In this document: positions 21,418-31,960 of the stretch, piece after piece
Numbering within the stretch: position 1 is the first letter of the stretch
How the letters are laid out: each line of letters starts with the position of its first letter
DNA from: Priapulus caudatus
Lineage: Eukaryota; Priapulida; Priapulimorpha; Priapulimorphida; Priapulidae
Reading direction: 5' to 3'
Assembly: GCF_000485595.1 (NCBI RefSeq)
Contig: NW_014577145.1
Coordinates: forward strand, 257,332 to 304,402
Length of the DNA stretch: 47,071 bases
Translations under genes and position numbers: made by a program
The notes under the pieces: generated by a model
Told to the model about the DNA's origin: nothing
Databases searched by the model: none
The model's input: only the letters and a program-made list of their open reading frames with translations

Positions 21418-21706
21418 CAACATGCTCTGCTAGCATCTATGGCAAATACGCATATACGCTCTCCTATGACACTATTTTGTCATAGGAAGATTCTTCCTAT
21501 GACAAATATTGGCGAGTCAACTTCGTTCCGCTTTACAGCTGAAATTCACTTCTTGCGTTCATAATAGCGCTCCTAAACTCCGATGATGCGCACAACACAT
21601 ACAACAATATTTGTCATAGGAAGAATCTTCCTATGACAAATAGTGTCATAGCCAGGAGAGCGTATGTGTGTATGTCGTATTTGTCATGTGCTAGCAGAAC
21701 AGGCTG
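21418..21706 (+). mobile_element. Fold-back element, copy 1
   Basis: This ~289-bp unit has arms of 93 and 101 bp (21418-21510 and 21606-21706) that are inverted copies of each other, around a 95-bp asymmetric core (21511-21605). Each arm contains a second, shorter palindrome centred on TCATAGGAAGA-TCTTCCTATGA, so the element can fold at two levels. The ends read CAACATG and, on the complement, CAGCCTG. A 7-bp direct repeat, AGGTAAC, flanks it (21411-21417, 21707-21713) and may be a target-site duplication. It has no coding capacity. A second copy at 30990-31282 has the core on the opposite strand. Confidence 0.85.
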
Positions 21707-21982
21707 AGGTAACACGTCGCATGGTAATTGTTGACGTGACGGTTGATCATCGTTTTCGTCCGCTCACAGTACATTCGTACTGTATATTGGTGTGGCTATA
21801 ACAAGGTAAGAGTATCTATTTTGACGTATGCTATCAACTTCAGTGAACACGTATGTAATGTTCGGGTACTCTTTAATACGTCGCATACAGTAGAAAATTA
21901 TGGATTTGAAATTTTACATCCGGTTTCCAGTTTCTCGCGCGTCGCTCTTCTTTTTTTGCGAGCGAGTTCAAAAAATCTCCAA

Positions 21983-22112
21983 TGGTTCACAGCATGCTAA
22001 ATACGTCCGGCATTACGTATAATTAAACGTAATTGTTGGAGATTCATAGAGCTCATTGAGCTCTAGCTACGGCAGTGTAGAATCCTAATATTCAATTGCT
22101 GTGAACCACTAA
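21983..22112. repeat. Small inverted-repeat unit
   Basis: TGGTTCACAGCA at about 21983-21994 is perfectly complementary to a copy near 22101-22112. Between them is a central palindrome, TAGAGCTCATTGAGCTCTA (about 22047-22065). This could be a short decayed MITE; no duplication of the target was found. Confidence 0.5.
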
Positions 22113-23486
22113 CGCTGTTGCGAACTAATCCCAACATTCTGGCCCAAATTTTGGGCCAAAATAATTCTGGCAGAAAATAAAGGGCATGGTGCATGATTGT
22201 ACCTAAATACTAAAGGTGTATATATGAACGAGTATTTAACTAATGTCAATGAGAGTACATCCATTAGCTCTCTGAGTGTGTGATTTATCGTAGAGTAATG
22301 TATTCAAAAGATGCCTCCTGAGAGCCGTGATGAGGTTGGCCCAGCGTGCGGTTTGAGGAGAACTATAGTCGCAGTAAGGCAGCGTCGCTGTCAACGAATA
22401 TCTTAATTTATCTACAAAATCGCAGCAGACATGTTTACGGACTACGGATTTATATACGGTTCGTGGTACTTTAATTTTTCCCCGTCTATCGTTTTATTTC
22501 TAGAATCCTCTACTACTACTAATTACTAAGGACTGTAAGTGAGGTGCGGCCGCAAGCTTGCAAGATTATTCGCTCGCGTTTCAGAGAAAATCTACTATAA
22601 TTATACTTTTAAATGCTGGTTAGTTCCGACAATAAATCATTAACGTTTCCCAAGTTGCATCTCCCAAATAATAACGTTACATGCCGCCCAATAAAAATGG
22701 AGTATCGTGCACGAGCTAAAGGGATGATGGACATTATTTTACATTCTTGGAAACTTAAGTGGCGTCTTTGCCGCACCGCCAAACTATGCGCACACACGAG
22801 CGTCGAGGATAACCTGATGCACCCCTTCATCGGCAGTTGAGTCGCAAATCAGTGTGCGGATAGACTTCCTCGGGAGCCCCACAAAAGTAAACTCGTCAAA
22901 TGGCGGCACGGTCGGATACAAGCACACCCCTTGCCGGCGTCGATGATCAAGTATATAATGGATAAATCCGCGGCAATTTTTCCCACCTAATTCCTTGTGC
23001 ATTGATTAGATGATGTCACTCCCTCTCGAGTAATTAGCCAACACGCCTACACGAAACAATAGCTTCCAACAAGTAAAGAATCCTTTGTTGCAGCATGTTA
23101 ACCACCTAGATCAACCACGGTTTGCTAAACGCTGAACCAATTCATCGGGCTATTTTTACTTAGAGTACCATAGCAACCATGCAGCCAACTCGCGTTTTGT
23201 TTCAAAAAAGCGAAGATTCGATTCTTCTTCACAAGCTCGAAAAAATGGAAAAACCCTCGCATTGCTAGTTTGCTGCTGAATAGATTACCAGCGACTGATG
23301 CTAGAATCGGCAGAGGGTGGTGACTGGGGTTATGAGTGTAATTTCCTTTTTAGTCTACTAGTTACAGAATGTTTCTGTACAGAAGGCGGTGCATTGCCGA
23401 TAACTTGGAGCCGCTGTAACGGCAAACCAAAGCAAAGACCATCGTATTCAGAACATATACGATATCGGCAGCAGTGTATAAAATAA

Positions 23487-23580
23487 ACTCTTGATATTAG
23501 CAAGAGCGTATTACGTATATAAATATGCTCTTGATATTAGTAATACGCTCTACGCACTTAGTACGCTCTTGATATTAGTA
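23487..23580. repeat. Triplicated CTCTTGATATTAG motif with internal inverted repeat
   Basis: CTCTTGATATTAG occurs three times, at about 23487, 23527 and 23565, with 37-40-bp spacing. Between the first and second copies, AGAGCGTATTAC and GTAATACGCTCT form a 12-bp inverted repeat. Function unknown. Confidence 0.8.
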
Positions 23581-23904
23581 TGGTGTAAGCCGTTGCAGTA
23601 ATGTACGCAGACGGTGCTTCATATGGAAGCTAGCATGTGCCTAGCTTCTGTTGCGAATGCAAATTTATGTATTAAAATAGATTTGCTGCTTCGGGTAACT
23701 GCTGCAGCATTATTAGTGGTTATTGCTGAAAGGCGACCATAACACAGCAACCGCAACATTTGGATTGCTTCTTGGCTACACTTTCAACAATTATGATGAG
23801 CAGTCTGCAAAAGAAGGTTGCTCTTAGGAGTTATATCTGTAAAATGGCGATCGTTGCGATACATGCAAGAGATCCAAAGGGAAAGGAAAAATGAAAAAAG
23901 TAGA

Positions 23905-24055
23905 TCCGTCCCTCCCCATCACCCCTTCCTCTCTCTCGCTCTCTCTCTTCTTCCTCTTTCTGCTCTCTCTCTCTTCTGCTGATCTCTTCCCTCCTCTCTC
24001 ATCTCATCTCTCCTCTCTTCCTCTCCTTCGCTCTCATACATCACTTTTCTAGAAT
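23905..24055. repeat. (CT)n-rich tract
   Basis: CTCTCT and CTTCC units form a polypyrimidine plus strand. This is the first segment of a kilobase-long compound simple repeat. Confidence 0.9.
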
Positions 24056-24059
24056 GCAA

Positions 24060-24384
24060 CAGACAAATTCGCTGCTGCCACACACACATTCACACACACA
24101 CTCATTTTGCACACAGATGCGACATCGCCGATTAAGTCTAACGCCGACCGATCGCACACACAGTTTTATTTTCACTCACACAACACTACCCACACAATCA
24201 TCACACAACACACACCCGGCGCGCGCGCATACGGCACCACGCACGCAACGACACACCACACCACACATTCACACACCACACACACACATCACACACACAC
24301 ATCACACACACACACGCACTCACAGCACGGCACGCACGCAACCACGCACGCACGCACTACACACACACACACACACACACACAC
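24060..24384. repeat. (CA)n-rich tract
   Basis: CACA and CACG dinucleotide/tetranucleotide units with frequent interruptions. The Thr/His-rich frames across it are not genes. Confidence 0.92.
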
Positions 24385-24399
24385 AACTATCTTGTCTTT

Positions 24400-24560
24400 T
24401 TCCTTTCCTCTCGCTCTCCTCTTAGCCCTCTCTCTCATCTCTCTCTCATCTCTCTCTCTCAGTCTCGCTCGTATTGTTTTCTCGTCCATTCTCTTCTCTC
24501 TCAAGTCTCTCTCTCGTCAAGTCATCTCGATCAGCTCTCTCTTCCTTCTATTGCAAGATT
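24400..24560. repeat. (CT)n-rich tract, second block
   Basis: CTCTCT with TCAT and TCGT interruptions, continuing the compound repeat. Confidence 0.88.
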
Positions 24561-24599
24561 TTATCTATTCCATCCATATCCACCAATTCCATTCCATTC

Positions 24600-24899
24600 T
24601 CCATACCATCCCATTACTCATCTATCTATCTATCTAGTCTAATCATATCATACACTATCATCTATCTATCTAGGTCTATCATCTAATCCTACGTATCTAT
24701 CTATCTTATCTAATCTAACTATCTATACTATCTATCTATCTAATCTATCATATCTATCTATCTATCTATCTACTTCTGTCTGATCTATCTATCCTATCGA
24801 TCTATCTATTTATCTATTCTACTACTATCCTATCTAATCTAATCTATCATCTATCTATCCACCTATCTAATCTATCTATCCTATAGCAATCGATTATAT

Positions 24900-24930
<31 letters not shown>

Positions 24931-24935
24931 GGTAT
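24600..24935. repeat. (TCTA)n followed by (AT)n
   Basis: Irregular TCTA tetranucleotides run to about 24886, followed by (AT)n at 24895-24931. Confidence 0.92.
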
Positions 24936-25857
24936 ACGGTATATGTTTTTAGCACGGTTGAATTATTTGCTGATTTCGTGGGGAAATTGGCGTGGTAGCC
25001 ACACACATGAAAACAGGTGTTACTGCTTGTTTCCCACACGTAACGTTGAGTAAAGCGCAAATCCTGCTTAAAAGACAATCGTTGGGGATGATTTCGGCGT
25101 CGAGTGGGATTTCTTAGGCATAGCGATGGCAGTAGCGACAGCTGCAAACGCCAGCGTGACCCTACAGCGCAATTTCTCCTCTTTGTGAAATCGGTCGACG
25201 CAGTTTGAAAAGTTTGGAGTTGGTCTAAATTGCGTCACGGTGTGGACCGAGCGGGGGAATACGGGTGGGCCGTAGCATTATATAGTATAAGTGTATATTA
25301 TTAGCGTCGCTACGCGCCGGGTGCGATAAATGCCATCAACGTTTCTTTGGCGAGGCAAGTCACACATGTGGCGTTTGTAAGGCGGTTCTCTTGTGACGTT
25401 TACTGTTATACCGACAGGCTATCTCGCAAGGCACCTCCGCTATAACACATACATAGCGACTTTAACCTTAGACTTATTTATCAAGATTATGTACCACCAT
25501 GCATAAAAACACAGACGGACGACAAAAACATACTGTCATCTTGCTTGTAAGAGAAACAAATGTCATCTGTTATTTTATTTTATGATACTTTCCACCTTTT
25601 GCACGGGGATTGCTCTAATGAAGATTAAACGTTTATTGGCGAATGCATCGAATCAATCACTTGTTTTATTTATAGAGGAGATATATCTCTATGCTCAAGC
25701 CAAAAAATGTCATGAAATTTCCTGCACCTAATTATGTTACCACACAAATTTTAATTTTTATGTAAAAATGGTATTTTGGATATTTCTCAACTACCAGAAA
25801 GAGTGAGGATACAAAATTTTTGCCACATGTTAAGCACAATATACACCAAAATAGTGC

Positions 25858-25988
25858 GTCAGGATTTTTCTTTAAGTTTCATATTTACCGAGAAAAATGG
25901 AAAAATGTTAGAATTGAAAATTTTAGCGAATAAAGAGGCATAACTAATAAAATACGGCACTTAATAACAATCCCTGGCGCACTATTTT
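25858..25988. repeat. 16-bp inverted repeat around AT-rich sequence
   Basis: AAAATAGTGCGTCAGG at 25858-25873 is complementary, with one mismatch, to 25973-25988. The enclosed ~100 bp is AT-rich with no frame of interest. It may be the termini of a small decayed element. Confidence 0.55.
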
Positions 25989-26778
25989 ATAGCAATATGT
26001 TCTCATTAAAACGAGTGTAAAATTAAATTAATCCGAGTTGTAATCACAGAGAAATATCCATTTATACATTGGCTACTATGTCAGAAATAGAAACGGAGAA
26101 ATCAGCGTTTTTATATTTTTTACAATAATTGACCGCCTGTGTGCAAAATGGGTGAACGTATGTGAAATATCTACTGTTAGTACTTACTGCGACATATCCA
26201 TGACTATAACTGACACCACTAAATTGGTAATATGTTCCATGCACCTTGAGAAATTGTGAGAAATTACGAGGTTACCGCCGCACTTTCGTGCAAAACGCGC
26301 GTACGATGTGTACTGCATGCCGTTAGTAAGCTATGTGTCAACAGACGCGCCTAAATGCAATGTGTGTAATACAAGGGAAACGGGGCTATTTTCGGTCGCG
26401 CGGCAATTTCAACTATCACTGGCAGATGACAACTGTAGGAGGGTTGATACTGAATGATACTGGCTTAGTGAATATCATAAAAAATTCTGGTTGTATCATG
26501 TCTCTGACTTGATCAGTGACGTCAGCTGCTGTTCACTACACGTGTACGCGGGCAATCAAAACGCTCTAAAAGTTCACATGTACCGTTATATGGAAAAATG
26601 AGCATATACAGAGCTGAGGTGGCACATAGTGTTAGCCATCGAATGAAGTCAAAAATAAAAAATCGGTAAAATTTTGCCTAAAACCTTGAGGATGTATTTT
26701 AGCATGTTTCCAGGATCGACTACAGAACAAAGATCGTTACGGCTCGCATGGAAAGTCTCTCTGCGAAAATGTTTTGCT

Positions 26779-26900
26779 GTTATACACTCATTATTCATTT
26801 ATTACACATATTTAATACATTTATTTATAATATATTTATGTTATACACTTATTATTTATTTATTACACTTATTTAATACACTTATTTATTACTTTACTAA
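26779..26900. repeat. Two-copy tandem repeat, 61-bp period
   Basis: Units start with GTTATACACT at 26779 and 26840. Both continue with TATTTATTACAC and TTTAATACA motifs. The copies are about 85-90% alike by eye. Confidence 0.85.
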
Positions 26901-28694
26901 CGTTCGGTCGATTGGTTTGGTCGTTTGGTCACTTGTCAGATTTCAATTAATTTACAATTTAAATGACTATATGTAAATCTGCAAACAGATTTATGCGTTA
27001 ATATTTAGGCATGGAAACTGTTTAGTGTATGTGGCGGAGCCCACAGCCCCACAAAACACATTTAAATTTATTTAACTACAAAAGCGAAGCTAAAGTAAAG
27101 CTAAAATTTCCCTCACATCCAATTAGTTTTCCTCGTATTTAATCAAAAGGAAATTACTAGGCACAATTTATCTAATCTATTGACTTACAATCTATTGATA
27201 CCATCGCCGTAATTTGCTGAAAATTCATGGTCAGTGCGCAAATGACAAACTATCGCGCTAACCTATCATTTAATCGCGAGTAAGCATCGCGCGAATATAC
27301 TGCCATATATGAAAATAACCCACTATTTCCATCATTAGTACCCAATTACGCCATCCGTCGCTAGACCGCCTCGTTATTCTAGATGTGCCTACGTGTCACT
27401 TTGACTGATGTAATCATCGTACTGCGTCCTGTATCCGGCCGCCTTCTGATTGATTTCAATGCGCGCGCGCGGGCGGCGAAGCAGATAGGCTCGTCGAAAC
27501 CGCAGCACTTGCGATTATCATGAGCTGTCGCGACAGTTTTTTTTGCCGCATATCAAGATGTTCGCAACGGCCAAGGCCAGCGTGAACAACATGGAGAGCG
27601 TGTATTGATGTCCGTCATAGTCAACACGTATGCCCTCCCCCTTCCAACAACACACACGATAAGCGTGTAATGGTTAGCGTTGGTGATACGCGTTTATATC
27701 CAGTTGGCTTCCCTCGCCGAAGTTATGACACTATCGAGATGTTGTTAGTGAGTACGTGTCTACGAGACAAAGAGAATTCACGCGGCTGCCGACAACTATG
27801 GCTACAGCAGCGTAAAATATAACGCGTCGTGAGGGGATACGGCGCGGCTTCACGCGCCGAGCGCTTCGCAAATAGTTCGCTCCTTTGTAGTTATGGCAAC
27901 CATCACGAGGCCGTCGTAGTCATTCGGGAAGATCCATGCAAAACGACCGTCATGATGACTCGCGCGAATAGCAATAAAATCCATACGAACTCGAAATAAT
28001 TCACGTACTGAATCGCCTGCTACTCGTCTCGATGAATATTCAGAACAGATGGCAAAAAGAAGTTTGCGCGCGGTGTCGCAACGTTTCACAGCTCGCCTCT
28101 AAAGTAGGAGGAATCCCCTTTTTCGTACACGCGTCATTGGGTATTCTACCAGTGATTTCTTCCAGCGTCGCCGCTGTTATAGATGTAGACCATGTGACGT
28201 CATAGCATGACAATTTGACCTTGCCGATGAATCTACACAGCACCGTCGTAATTCCCGCAAGACTGGCGCGCGCAGCAGTGACACATATAGACTGTGTTCT
28301 CACATGTCCTCCGGGATGCTCATGGGTAAACATCATTCGGAAAACGAAAATGCCTGAATGCAAATATTATCTTTCCATATAGAGTCTTCACCGGTGTCGA
28401 TGCAGCACCGTGCTTAGCTATCAACGTAATTACGTTGGTTAGCTTTGGAAATGCGACGCAGCCGCACTATATAACTATATGGCTGTATATATACGAGCTG
28501 TTCTGCGTTGTGCAGCTACAGCATACGGCTAATGCATTTGCTGCCTCAATCATGGCATTCACTCCCTGAAAGCAAGCAGCCTTTAGATGGACTCGCCTGA
28601 TTGCACGTGAAGCTACGACGCTTCTCACAGGCACGCGCACCGCGCCTGTTTCGATTTCTTTTTTTTTCAATTACGACCCCTGTTTCTGTTGCAG

Positions 28695-29539
28695 CGAGAA
28701 GAAGCAGCAGCACACCGGGCCTCGTGGAGACCTCTGGCCGCCAGACGCTCGAGTCGCCCACCAGGCGGCCGACGCTGCCAAGCACACCAATCCTGCCTTA
28801 CCGAGTGTCCGAAACCAGCGACGACGACGACCGCAAGGCCGCAAACTCGTCGAACAACAACAACAACAACGCCAACAGCGCCGCCGCCGCCGCCGCCGCC
28901 GCGCCGTCGTCGCCGTGCGAGTCGACGTCGACGTGTCAGCCGTCGGGGTCGTCGAGCTGCGCCGCACCGAAGGGGAACGGCCACCAGAGGGCGCGCGGGA
29001 GTCGTGGAGGCCGGCAGGCGGCGCATCGGTCGCCGCCGGCCTCGGGCGCGTTACTCGATTCGAATAGCGCGGAGGACGCGTGCGAGGGTGGCGCCGCAGC
29101 ACGGCGGGCGTCAGGGGCTGAACAGGCCTGCGCCTCTGGCCTCAGCGATACGTCCGACGTCAGCGACCAGGCGTCGCAGCGGCACTGCCCGACGTCGCTC
29201 TTGCCGACGACGCGTTACCAGCCTGCGGCGACGCCCGCCGGCACCTTCAGCGACCCTCTCAACGTGCGCGCCTTTCAGGGACAGCCGAAGACGCCGTCGT
29301 CGCCCGTCGATCTGTCGCAGGAGGTACTGCTCGCCGAGATACGGCGTCTGCGCGAGCGCATCGTCACGCTGGAGACGCGAAACACGTCGATGAACCTAAA
29401 GCTCTCGCAACAGCAGTGGGAGGTCGAGCATAGACTCTCCGAAATCGAGATGCAAATATGCGGTAGTGACAGCGCCGCGAGCGTAAGTGGCAGCGAAGAG
29501 CGAACCGCCGCTGGCAGCGCCACCGGTGGCAGGACGTGA
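28695..29539 (+). CDS. CNG channel terminal exon: disordered linker and C-terminal coiled coil
   Basis: This exon encodes the last ~281 residues. It starts behind TTTCTGTTGCAG in phase 1 and continues the CNBD with ARRSSSTPGLVETSG, a conserved segment in nematode and other protostome CNGA tails as I recall. A low-complexity region follows: six Asn from AAC repeats, eight Ala from GCC repeats, and many Ser, Gly and Arg. From about residue 206 the sequence LLAEIRRLRERIVTLETRN and the following LKLSQQQWEVEHRLSEIEM form a heptad-patterned helix. This corresponds to the C-terminal leucine zipper (CLZ) that fixes subunit stoichiometry in CNGA channels. The tail ends SGSEERTAAGSATGGRT and a TGA at 29537. 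Base composition is strikingly GC-rich against the AT-rich surroundings. Nearby minus-strand and shifted frames are shadows. An AATAAA at 30428 is a possible but unproven polyadenylation signal. Confidence 0.92.
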
Positions 29540-29745
29540 CAGGTTGCGATGGAATGAGTGACAGCGAGGAGTGAACCGTCAGGTGGCAGCACCACCGGTG
29601 GCAGGACGTGACAGGTTGCGATGGAATGAGTGACAGCGAGGAGCGAACCGTCAGGTGGCAGCACCACCGGTGGCAGGACGTGACAGGTTGCGATGGAATG
29701 AGTGACAGCAAAAAGCGAACCGTCAGGTGGCAGCACCACCGGAAC
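29490..29745. repeat. 72-bp minisatellite overlapping the CNG stop codon
   Basis: The string AGGACGTGACAGGTTGCGAT starts at 29531, 29603 and 29675, giving an exact 72-bp period with only a few differences between units. A partial unit precedes it inside the coding sequence and a partial one follows to about 29745. The first TGA of the array is the CNG stop codon. Because 72 is a multiple of three, the same stop recurs in frame. The minus-strand frame 29275-29781, with a repeated peptide, is a product of the array. Confidence 0.95.
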
Positions 29746-30989
29746 GACATTAAGAGCCCGACGTAACGGGCTCCGTCGCATGAATGCATTGGCTCAATGT
29801 TTGAGCATATCAAAAAGAAATAATCAACGACAATAACCACGACATCGGTGGCAAGACCGTAGCGAAAGTGTCTGGGATGACATACAAGATCCTGATACAC
29901 GGCAGACAGTGCAGAGATTGCACGTGGCTAGTACGTCGTCAAATTCATTTGAGAAAATTCACCTCACCCAGTAATTGACTATAAGAGAACTGTGGGTGGG
30001 GTGCAGCAGCCCATGTCCGACAGACATTTGCACCCTGCTTACTGTAACGACCTATTTCTAATGAACACGTATAAAGAAACAGCGTGAGTGTTTGTGAGAC
30101 GCTTGCTTAAGAGCAATGGTTTCATTAATTTAATGGATTCTATGGTCGAACATTCATAATATTATAGAACTCTACACTGCATCAGTGAGCATTTTTGTAG
30201 GTCGTTTGATGTTCAGTAATTTTATATTCAGCCACGTACGACGGCGTGCCAGTTCAGTGTTCGTGTCTTCAGCGATATCACTAAATTAAGCAGAACGCTA
30301 TAACGTTCTGCATATGACGACAAATTGATGCGTGCAAGCTACCAACCGCATTCCCAGATGTAAATGTTTTTAAACATAGTTATTCATAATTATATTTCCC
30401 AAAAGGTAACGCCTACGTGACATACGCAATAAACCTGCCAAGAGTCATGGGAAACTCACCTGCACTGATGAGACATCAGTCTCAAAAAAGACACCAGAGG
30501 GAATTGCGAGTTAGAAAGATGGTACCCATCCTGAACTTTACAGATATTATTAATATAACGAAAAGGAGGCAGTATAGGCTCCTGGGACATTCAGTGGTAG
30601 ACGCAACGTCTTGAACTTGTCAGCTATATCGGTATTTGTCGGCTATGTCGGCTTTTCGTACAAACGCGCCTTCGATTCACCCTCAGTGACCGCTACACTG
30701 CTGCGGCTACATTCACATGTCATTACTCTTCATCTCAAACTCACACTCATCGTTTGTGAATATAAGCGCTCACGTGGATGCATGTTATCTGTTAATACTG
30801 GCACGTGTAAATGTGCACGTTTAAATCGTGTTTGCTCGAATAGGTTTCGTAATTTAGGGCCAACCAAGGAAGATTGCGCGAGAATTCTCACTTGTGTTTT
30901 TGTACCCGTTTAGCAGCATCAGACAACCTCCATTGTAAAAACCGTGGGTGCAAATTACAGGTGATGCAGTTCTTTAACTTTGAAACTTT
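29746..30989. other. CNG 3' flank; no further gene seen
   Basis: This probably includes the 3' untranslated region. The AATAAA at 30428-30433 is the clearest polyadenylation-like motif seen, about 0.9 kb after the stop. Short frames (30417-30614, 30611-30913) are unremarkable. Confidence 0.45.
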
Positions 30990-31282
30990 CAGCTTGTTCT
31001 GCTAGCATTTATGACAAATACGACATACGCATATACGCTCTCCTATGACACTATTTGTCATAGGAAGATTCTACCTATGACAAATATTGTTGTATGTGTT
31101 GTGTGCATCATAGGAGTTTACGAGCGCTATTATGAACGCAAGCAGTGAATTTCAGCTGTAAAGCGGAACGAAGTTGACTTGCCAATATTTGCCATCGGAA
31201 GAATCTTCTTATGACAAATAGTGTTATAGGAGAGCGTATATGCGTATGTCGTATTTGTCATAGATGCAAGCAGAACATGTTG
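30990..31282 (-). mobile_element. Fold-back element, copy 2 (core inverted relative to copy 1)
   Basis: Arms at 30990-31088 and 31184-31282 are inverted copies of each other and match the arms of the copy at 21418-21706. Its 95-bp core (31089-31183) matches the reverse complement of the first core at about 90 of 95 positions by eye. The arms again contain the TCATAGGAAGA palindrome, with small changes. The ends read CAGCTTG and, on the complement, CAACATG, as in copy 1. No convincing target-site duplication is visible. Confidence 0.85.
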
Positions 31283-31819
31283 TTTACATCTAGTGCGCAC
31301 AGCGCATTGTACTTCTCTCCCAAGAAGCGGCTGGACATGTGAGACTTCTTTATTCATATCGAATGTGCATTAGCATACATAATAAAAAAAATTATGGCAA
31401 GAAGAGATTTATGCTTCATCGCTTTCCTGGTGAGAGTTCTCGTGATGCAGACGCAGTGATTTCTACTAGCGATTGCAATTTTGTCGCGCACTCCGCTCGC
31501 ATCCTGTGGCTACACACTTTACGCGCTGAAAAAAAAAGTTGCGAAATTTCTCGAATTTCGAGCGAGATTGGGACGACGAGCAAAAAGATTTCCAACTCTT
31601 GCCGACGACTAAAACACATTAGTTAGGATTCGTCGTCGAGTTTACGTTTGGAATGTAAATAGATGAGCTCTGGTGTAGCGTTGCAGCCTAACAGCAGGCG
31701 ACCGTACGCACATCTACACGTCAGGCGCCGTTCAGCAAATTTCCTCGTGGTTAGCAGAGTTTTTCGCTTCATCATCGCTGTGGGGAGTCAGTGAGAACAC
31801 TCTGTTTGTTCTCACAATC
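31283..31819. other. No gene seen
   Basis: Two overlapping frames (31339-31626 plus, 31416-31619 minus) lie here, but neither has a recognisable feature. Confidence 0.5.
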
Positions 31820-31843
31820 GCACGCACGCACAACGCACGCACG

Positions 31844-31933
<90 letters not shown>

Positions 31934-31960
31934 CACACACACACGCGCGCGCGCGCGACG
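31820..31960. repeat. (CA)n microsatellite ending in (GC)n
   Basis: GCAC tetranucleotides lead into about 40 uninterrupted CA units, then (CG)n near 31943-31958. Frames across it on both strands are not genes. Confidence 0.95.

Larger units (their letters stand above)
17589..28694 (+). other. 11.1-kb CNG intron between exons 3 and 4
   Basis: The phase-1 donor at 17589 (GTACGC) and the acceptor TTTCTGTTGCAG before 28695 match. The interval carries several microsatellites (18860-19150, 23905-24935), the first fold-back element (21418-21706), a tRNA-derived remnant (about 20345-20420), several hairpins and a 61-bp duplication (26779-26900). Frames within it, such as 18226-18468 and 27850-28363 on the minus strand, show no recognisable domain. 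Confidence 0.75.

Noticed and set aside
24054-24637. Thr/His-rich frames of 123 and 176 residues
   Set aside because: They are translations of the CA and CT simple repeats.
27850-28363. Two minus-strand frames of 79 and 107 residues in the CNG intron
   Set aside because: No domain, no splice structure and no recognisable similarity; chance frames in a moderately GC-rich stretch.
28667-29102. Arg-rich and Gly/Val-rich minus-strand frames
   Set aside because: They are shadows of the GC-rich CNG terminal exon, whose plus-strand frame has the conserved coiled coil and splice phase.
28689-29393. 234-residue Arg/Pro-rich plus-strand frame
   Set aside because: It is an out-of-frame reading of the CNG terminal exon, with Arg runs from GCC and CGC repeats.
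29275-29900. Minus-strand frames with a repeated peptide (VVLPPDGSL...)
   Set aside because: The 72-bp tandem repeat is a multiple of three, so it keeps a frame open by construction.
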